A DNA stretch of 32,552 bases from positions 1-32,552 of the forward strand of contig JAAUSF010000047.1 in the NCBI GenBank assembly GCA_012033255.1. Direction: 5' to 3'. Each line of letters begins with the position of its first letter. Position 1 is the stretch's first letter. The position numbers and the translations under genes are program-made. Origin of the DNA: Cyanobacteria bacterium RU_5_0 (lineage in GTDB: Bacteria > Cyanobacteriota > Cyanobacteriia > Elainellales > Elainellaceae). A model generated the notes under the pieces. The model did not search any database. It saw only the letters and a list, made by a program, of their open reading frames with translations, and was not told the DNA's origin. Below, piece by piece: positions 29,193-32,552 of this stretch.

Positions 29193-30212
29193 ATGAGTCT
29201 ATCAGAAACAAGCAGACTACAATTCGCGCCGGATCTAAGCATCTGCCGTATGTTAAACGGAATGTGGCAAGTGTCTGGAACGCATGGGACGATCGACCCC
29301 AGAAAAGCCATTCCTGCCATGTTTGAGTATGTGGATGCAGGCTTCACGACCTGGGATCTGGCTGATCACTACGGTCCTGCTGAAGACTTCATAGGTGAAT
29401 TTCGACGGCAGTTCGCCGCCGCAAAGGGTGAAGCGGCATTGTCCAAGATTCAAGCCTTGACCAAGTGGGTGCCTCGTCCCGGTCGGATGACGCGATCGAT
29501 CGTCGAAGAACACATTGATATCTCCCGTCGTCGGATGCAAACGGATTGCCTGGATTTGCTGCAATTCCATTGGTGGGAGTATCGAGATAAGAATTATTTG
29601 GATGCTCTCAACTATATGACAGAGCTTCAGTTAGAGGGCAAAATCCGTCATTTGGCGCTGACCAATTTTGATACAGAGCATCTGCAAATCATCGTCGATA
29701 GCGGCATCAAAATTGTCTCCAATCAAGTGCAATATTCCCTCGTCGATCGCCGCCCTGAAGTAGCGATGGTAAAATTCTGTCGAGACCATAACATCAAGCT
29801 GTTCACTTACGGAACGCTCTGCGGCGGCTTGTTCTCCAAAAACTATTTAGATCAGGCGGAACCCGGACGATGGGACTTAGGCACCGCATCGCTGCGGAAA
29901 TACAAACAGATGGTTGATGCGTGGGGCGGCTGGAGCCTATTTCAACAGTTGCTCAAGACCCTCAACTCGATCGCCCAGAAACACCAAGTCACGATCCCCA
30001 ATGTCGCCGTTCGTTATATTCTCGATCGCCCTGCTGTCGGCGGCGTCATTGTTGGTACCCGTCTAGGGGTCTCACAACATATCCAGGACAATGCGAGTGT
30101 CTTCAGTTTCACACTCGATCCCGATGACCATGCTCAGATCGAAGCCATTCTCAGCCAATCTCATGATCTGTTTAAGCGGATTGGGGATTGCGGGGATGAA
30201 TATCGAAGATAG
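29193..30212 (+). CDS. Aldo/keto reductase
   Basis: A 339-residue NADPH-dependent oxidoreductase of the AKR TIM-barrel family, cytosolic. The catalytic tetrad is visible: Asp and Tyr in TTWDLADHYGPAE, Lys in SKIQALTKW, and His in LLQFHWWEY. The remaining barrel strands include IRHLALTNFDTEHLQ and IVSNQVQYSLVDRRPE. The cofactor-binding C-terminal end is VGGVIVGTRLGVSQHIQDN. The natural substrate is not readable from the sequence. It stands alone, with an AT-rich promoter region upstream and 165 bp of spacer before MITE copy B. Confidence 0.9.
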   Translation: MSLSETSRLQFAPDLSICRMLNGMWQVSGTHGTIDPRKAIPAMFEYVDAGFTTWDLADHYGPAEDFIGEFRRQFAAAKGEAALSKIQALTKWVPRPGRMTRSIVEEHIDISRRRMQTDCLDLLQFHWWEYRDKNYLDALNYMTELQLEGKIRHLALTNFDTEHLQIIVDSGIKIVSNQVQYSLVDRRPEVAMVKFCRDHNIKLFTYGTLCGGLFSKNYLDQAEPGRWDLGTASLRKYKQMVDAWGGWSLFQQLLKTLNSIAQKHQVTIPNVAVRYILDRPAVGGVIVGTRLGVSQHIQDNASVFSFTLDPDDHAQIEAILSQSHDLFKRIGDCGDEYRR

Positions 30213-30377
30213 GGGAGTGGGGAAGTTTTGAGTTTTGAGTTGGGGCGATCGAGACGATCGAGCTAGAGCAATATTGCCCTTACAGATAAAACGAAAATAC
30301 CTGTTTCACGAAGTCTTTTAACAAAGTCGTTTATGAGTTACCTAGACTACTTCGATCCCCTCAATCCCCTTAAACAG

Positions 30378-30555
30378 CTACCGTGTACACACCAGTCGAT
30401 CGGGTTGAGATTGAACGGTGTCTAGCCCCCTAAATCCCCTAATTCTGGGGGACTTTGATCGGTTCGGTTCCGGGTTCGGTTCCCCCAGAATTGGGGGTTA
30501 GGGGGCGGTTGGGCAGGAGTTGGGTTAGATTCAACCCCTTGTGTGTACACGGTAG
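30378..30555. mobile_element. 178-bp MITE, copy B, with 10-bp target duplication
   Basis: Inverted copy of the element at 18248-18425, also 178 bp and differing at only two positions seen by eye. The ends are CTACCGTGTACACACCAG and CTTGTGTGTACACGGTAG. CCTTAAACAG flanks both sides (30368-30377 and 30556-30565), its own 10-bp target duplication. It lies in the 597-bp spacer between the reductase and GAF genes. The rest of that spacer (30213-30377, 30566-30809) shows no gene. Confidence 0.9.
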
Positions 30556-30809
30556 CCTTAAACAGAGGGACTTTCGAGCCACTGCTCACTCGATCGGCAA
30601 TGGCGTACCTATCAAGGGCTAGGGGCAATCAAGGACTTTTTAAACAGGTTTTAACATAAACCCTTATGCTTTCTACAAAGGATTGACCGGAAAACAGGGT
30701 TAATCTATTGAATGACAGGATGTAACCCAACAAATAGGGGGTTGAGACTGGGTTGGTTTCAAGGAATCAACGACGATAGGACGTTAACTACATTGTTCCG
30801 GGAAGCGTC

Positions 30810-32552
30810 ATGACACTAGCGAACTCCTTCAATAGTTCCTCCAATAGCATGTTGGCAACTCTCACTGAGAGTCGAAAAGGTAATCTCACCAATCGTGTTA
30901 AGGATTTGCCTTACAAGAAATTCGTAGATTTGCTCGGTCAAATTACTAAGGAGTTTGAGCATTTTCTCCGGGCGATCGACATGATCAACAACGAATCCCT
31001 GGAGACGATGTTGGAGCAAATCTTGGAGGCATTTACCCTCAAGATTGGACAGATTTTAAATCCGATCGCACCACAATTTTTTTGGTAGATGAGGAACGAG
31101 AACAGCTTTGGTCAAAGATAGCGCAAGGGGAGAATGGCAAGTCTTTGGAAATTCGGGTGCCTCTGCGAGTGGGGATCGCCGGACATGTAGCGGCAACCGG
31201 GGAGTGCTTAAATATTCCTGACGCCTACAATCATCCACTCTTTAACAAAGAGGTCGATCGCGAAACTGGATACCGCACTCGCAATATTTTGTGTATGCCG
31301 ATTTTCAGTACCAAAAAGCAGGTAGTCGCGGTCGTGCAACTGCTCAACAAGATTGGGAGTGAACCCTTTAATGCTGAGGATGAGCGACTGTTTCGGGAAT
31401 TTGCCGAATCGATGGGAATTATCCTGGAAAGCTGCAATTCGTTTTATGTGGCGGCTCGGAATCAGCGCGGCGTGGCGGCATTACTTAAGGCAACCTCGTG
31501 TCTGGGGCAGAGCCTCGATCTAGAAAAAACGCTGCGGGCAGTGATGGATGAAGCACGTGACCTGATGCAGGCAGACCGCAGCACACTGTTTTTGCTCGAT
31601 CGCGAGAAAGAAGAACTCTGGTCGAAAGTGGCAAAAGCAGACGGCAGAACAATCATGGAAATTCGGATTCCAGCCGATCGCGGCATCGCAGGCTACGTCG
31701 CCTCAACTGGACAGACCCTAAACATTCCTAGCGCCTACGAAGATCCCCGCTTTGATCCAACGGTCGATCGTCAAACCGGATACCGCACCCGCAACATTCT
31801 CTGTATGCCCGTCTACAACTCCGAAGGCATCCTGATCGGCGTTACCCAACTCATCAACAAAAATCAGGGGAACTTCACCAGTTCTGACGAAGAATTCATG
31901 CGGGCATTCAATATCCAGGCAGGCATTGCCCTGGAAAATGCTCAACTGTTTGAAAGCGTCCTGCTAGAGAAGCAATATCAGAAAGATATTCTGCAAAGCC
32001 TCTCTGATGCAGTTATTTCTACGGATATGCAGGGCAGAATTGTCACGATCAACGATGCCGCCTTGGAGCTATTGGGCTGTCCCTCTGTTAAGGATGGGGG
32101 GCGGCAACAAATGGATTTTTGGCAAGAAAAACTGATTGGTCGCTGTGTATGGGAGATCGTGCCGATCGAAAAACTGCGATCGCGTCTGGAAGACAGCCTC
32201 AAGTATGGAGCCAGACAATATGTTCCAGAGCAAACCTTGAGTGTAGGCGTGTATGAGATAGAGGGCGTAAAGATTCGAGATCAGGAATCAGAGGTAAAGA
32301 ATCAGAGGGGTGCGGAGACGAATGGGGCAACACGCGACACGTCGCTCTATGGGTTAGCGATCGGCGATCATCATGATCCCACTGTCTACATCCCGTGGAA
32401 CGAGTCAGAGTCAAACGCTGAATCTGCTTCAGAGCCACCCCGCAAACCAGAATCAAGAGTTAAGGATTGGCAAAACCCGGCCACTCAAAACTCAAAACTC
32501 AAAACTCAAAACTCAAAAATCCCCCTCCCCCATCCCCCCCATCCCCCCCATA
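30810..32552 (+). CDS. GAF-GAF-PAS sensor (cyclase type), frameshifted, 3' partial
   Basis: The first 84 codons (ATG 30810 on) form a helical start, FVDLLGQITKEFEHFLRAID, and enter a GAF domain. One base appears missing at 31061/31062: adding a G gives LNADRTTIFLVDEER, the expected GAF sequence, in place of a stop at 31086. The second frame then stays open to the edge. GAF1 has GHVAATGECLNIPDAY and DRETGYRTRNILCMPI. GAF2 repeats the pattern (GYVASTGQTLNIPSAY, DRQTGYRTRNILCMPV) and both carry the NKFDE-like elements of cyclic-nucleotide-binding GAFs. A PAS domain follows (LQSLSDAVISTDMQGRIV). It resembles Anabaena CyaB-type proteins, so a catalytic cyclase domain is expected beyond the window. 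A Pro/Ser-rich, repeat-derived linker begins near 32440. Confidence 0.8.

Noticed and set aside
28928..29347. 139-residue minus-strand frame across the reductase start
   Set aside because: Covers the promoter region and overlaps the aldo/keto reductase; no recognisable protein features.

Overview
The window looks like chromosome of a filamentous cyanobacterium, possibly Leptolyngbya- or Oscillatoria-like. It is dense in the HIP1 octamer GCGATCGC and in heptanucleotide tandem repeats (STRR). It also carries typically cyanobacterial genes: a biosynthetic arginine decarboxylase, a cyanobacteriochrome GAF domain, Uma2 and DM13 proteins and a GAF-GAF-PAS cyclase-type sensor. The genus cannot be fixed from the sequence alone.

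Layout. 1-5118 is housekeeping: a broken conserved membrane protein gene running off the left edge, an alpha/beta hydrolase, a PsiE-family protein, speA and plsY. 5119-10300 is an accessory island. It holds four successive toxin-antitoxin pairs (HicBA, VapBC, MazEF-like, RelBE/ParE-like). Each is preceded by a copy of one small minus-strand gene (called METLF here after its first residues) that faces a small plus-strand DNA-binding protein gene. One METLF copy is a deletion remnant and one has a nonsense codon. The island stops at tRNA-Trp and rplS. 11186-14942 is an energy-coupling-factor Ni/Co importer operon (lipoprotein, NikL/CbiL-like, CbiM, CbiQ, CbiO). 14968-18527 holds a DM13 protein, holB, a stand-alone DXCF-type cyanobacteriochrome GAF protein and an Uma2 gene lying between 45-bp direct repeats. 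18594-23908 is a tight five-gene minus-strand operon: coiled-coil protein, single-pass OmpA-type envelope protein, Ras-like GTPase, cyclase-like protein with altered catalytic residues, and histidine kinase. 24154-32552 holds a B12-binding radical SAM protein, a gamma-glutamyltransferase-like enzyme, a TnpB remnant, an M23 peptidase, an aldo/keto reductase and a frameshifted GAF-GAF-PAS sensor cut by the right edge.

How the genes work together. The importer genes form a complete metal ECF system. The five-gene operon has the parts of an envelope-anchored GTPase signalling complex. The toxin-antitoxin island looks like repeated duplication of one backbone cassette with a different toxin-antitoxin cargo each time.

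Mobile sequence. A 178-bp non-coding element is present twice in opposite orientation (18248-18425 and 30378-30555). Each copy is flanked by its own perfect 10-bp target duplication, which marks a recently active MITE. Three apparent single-base frameshifts, two in the left-edge gene and one in the right-edge gene, should be checked as possible assembly errors.
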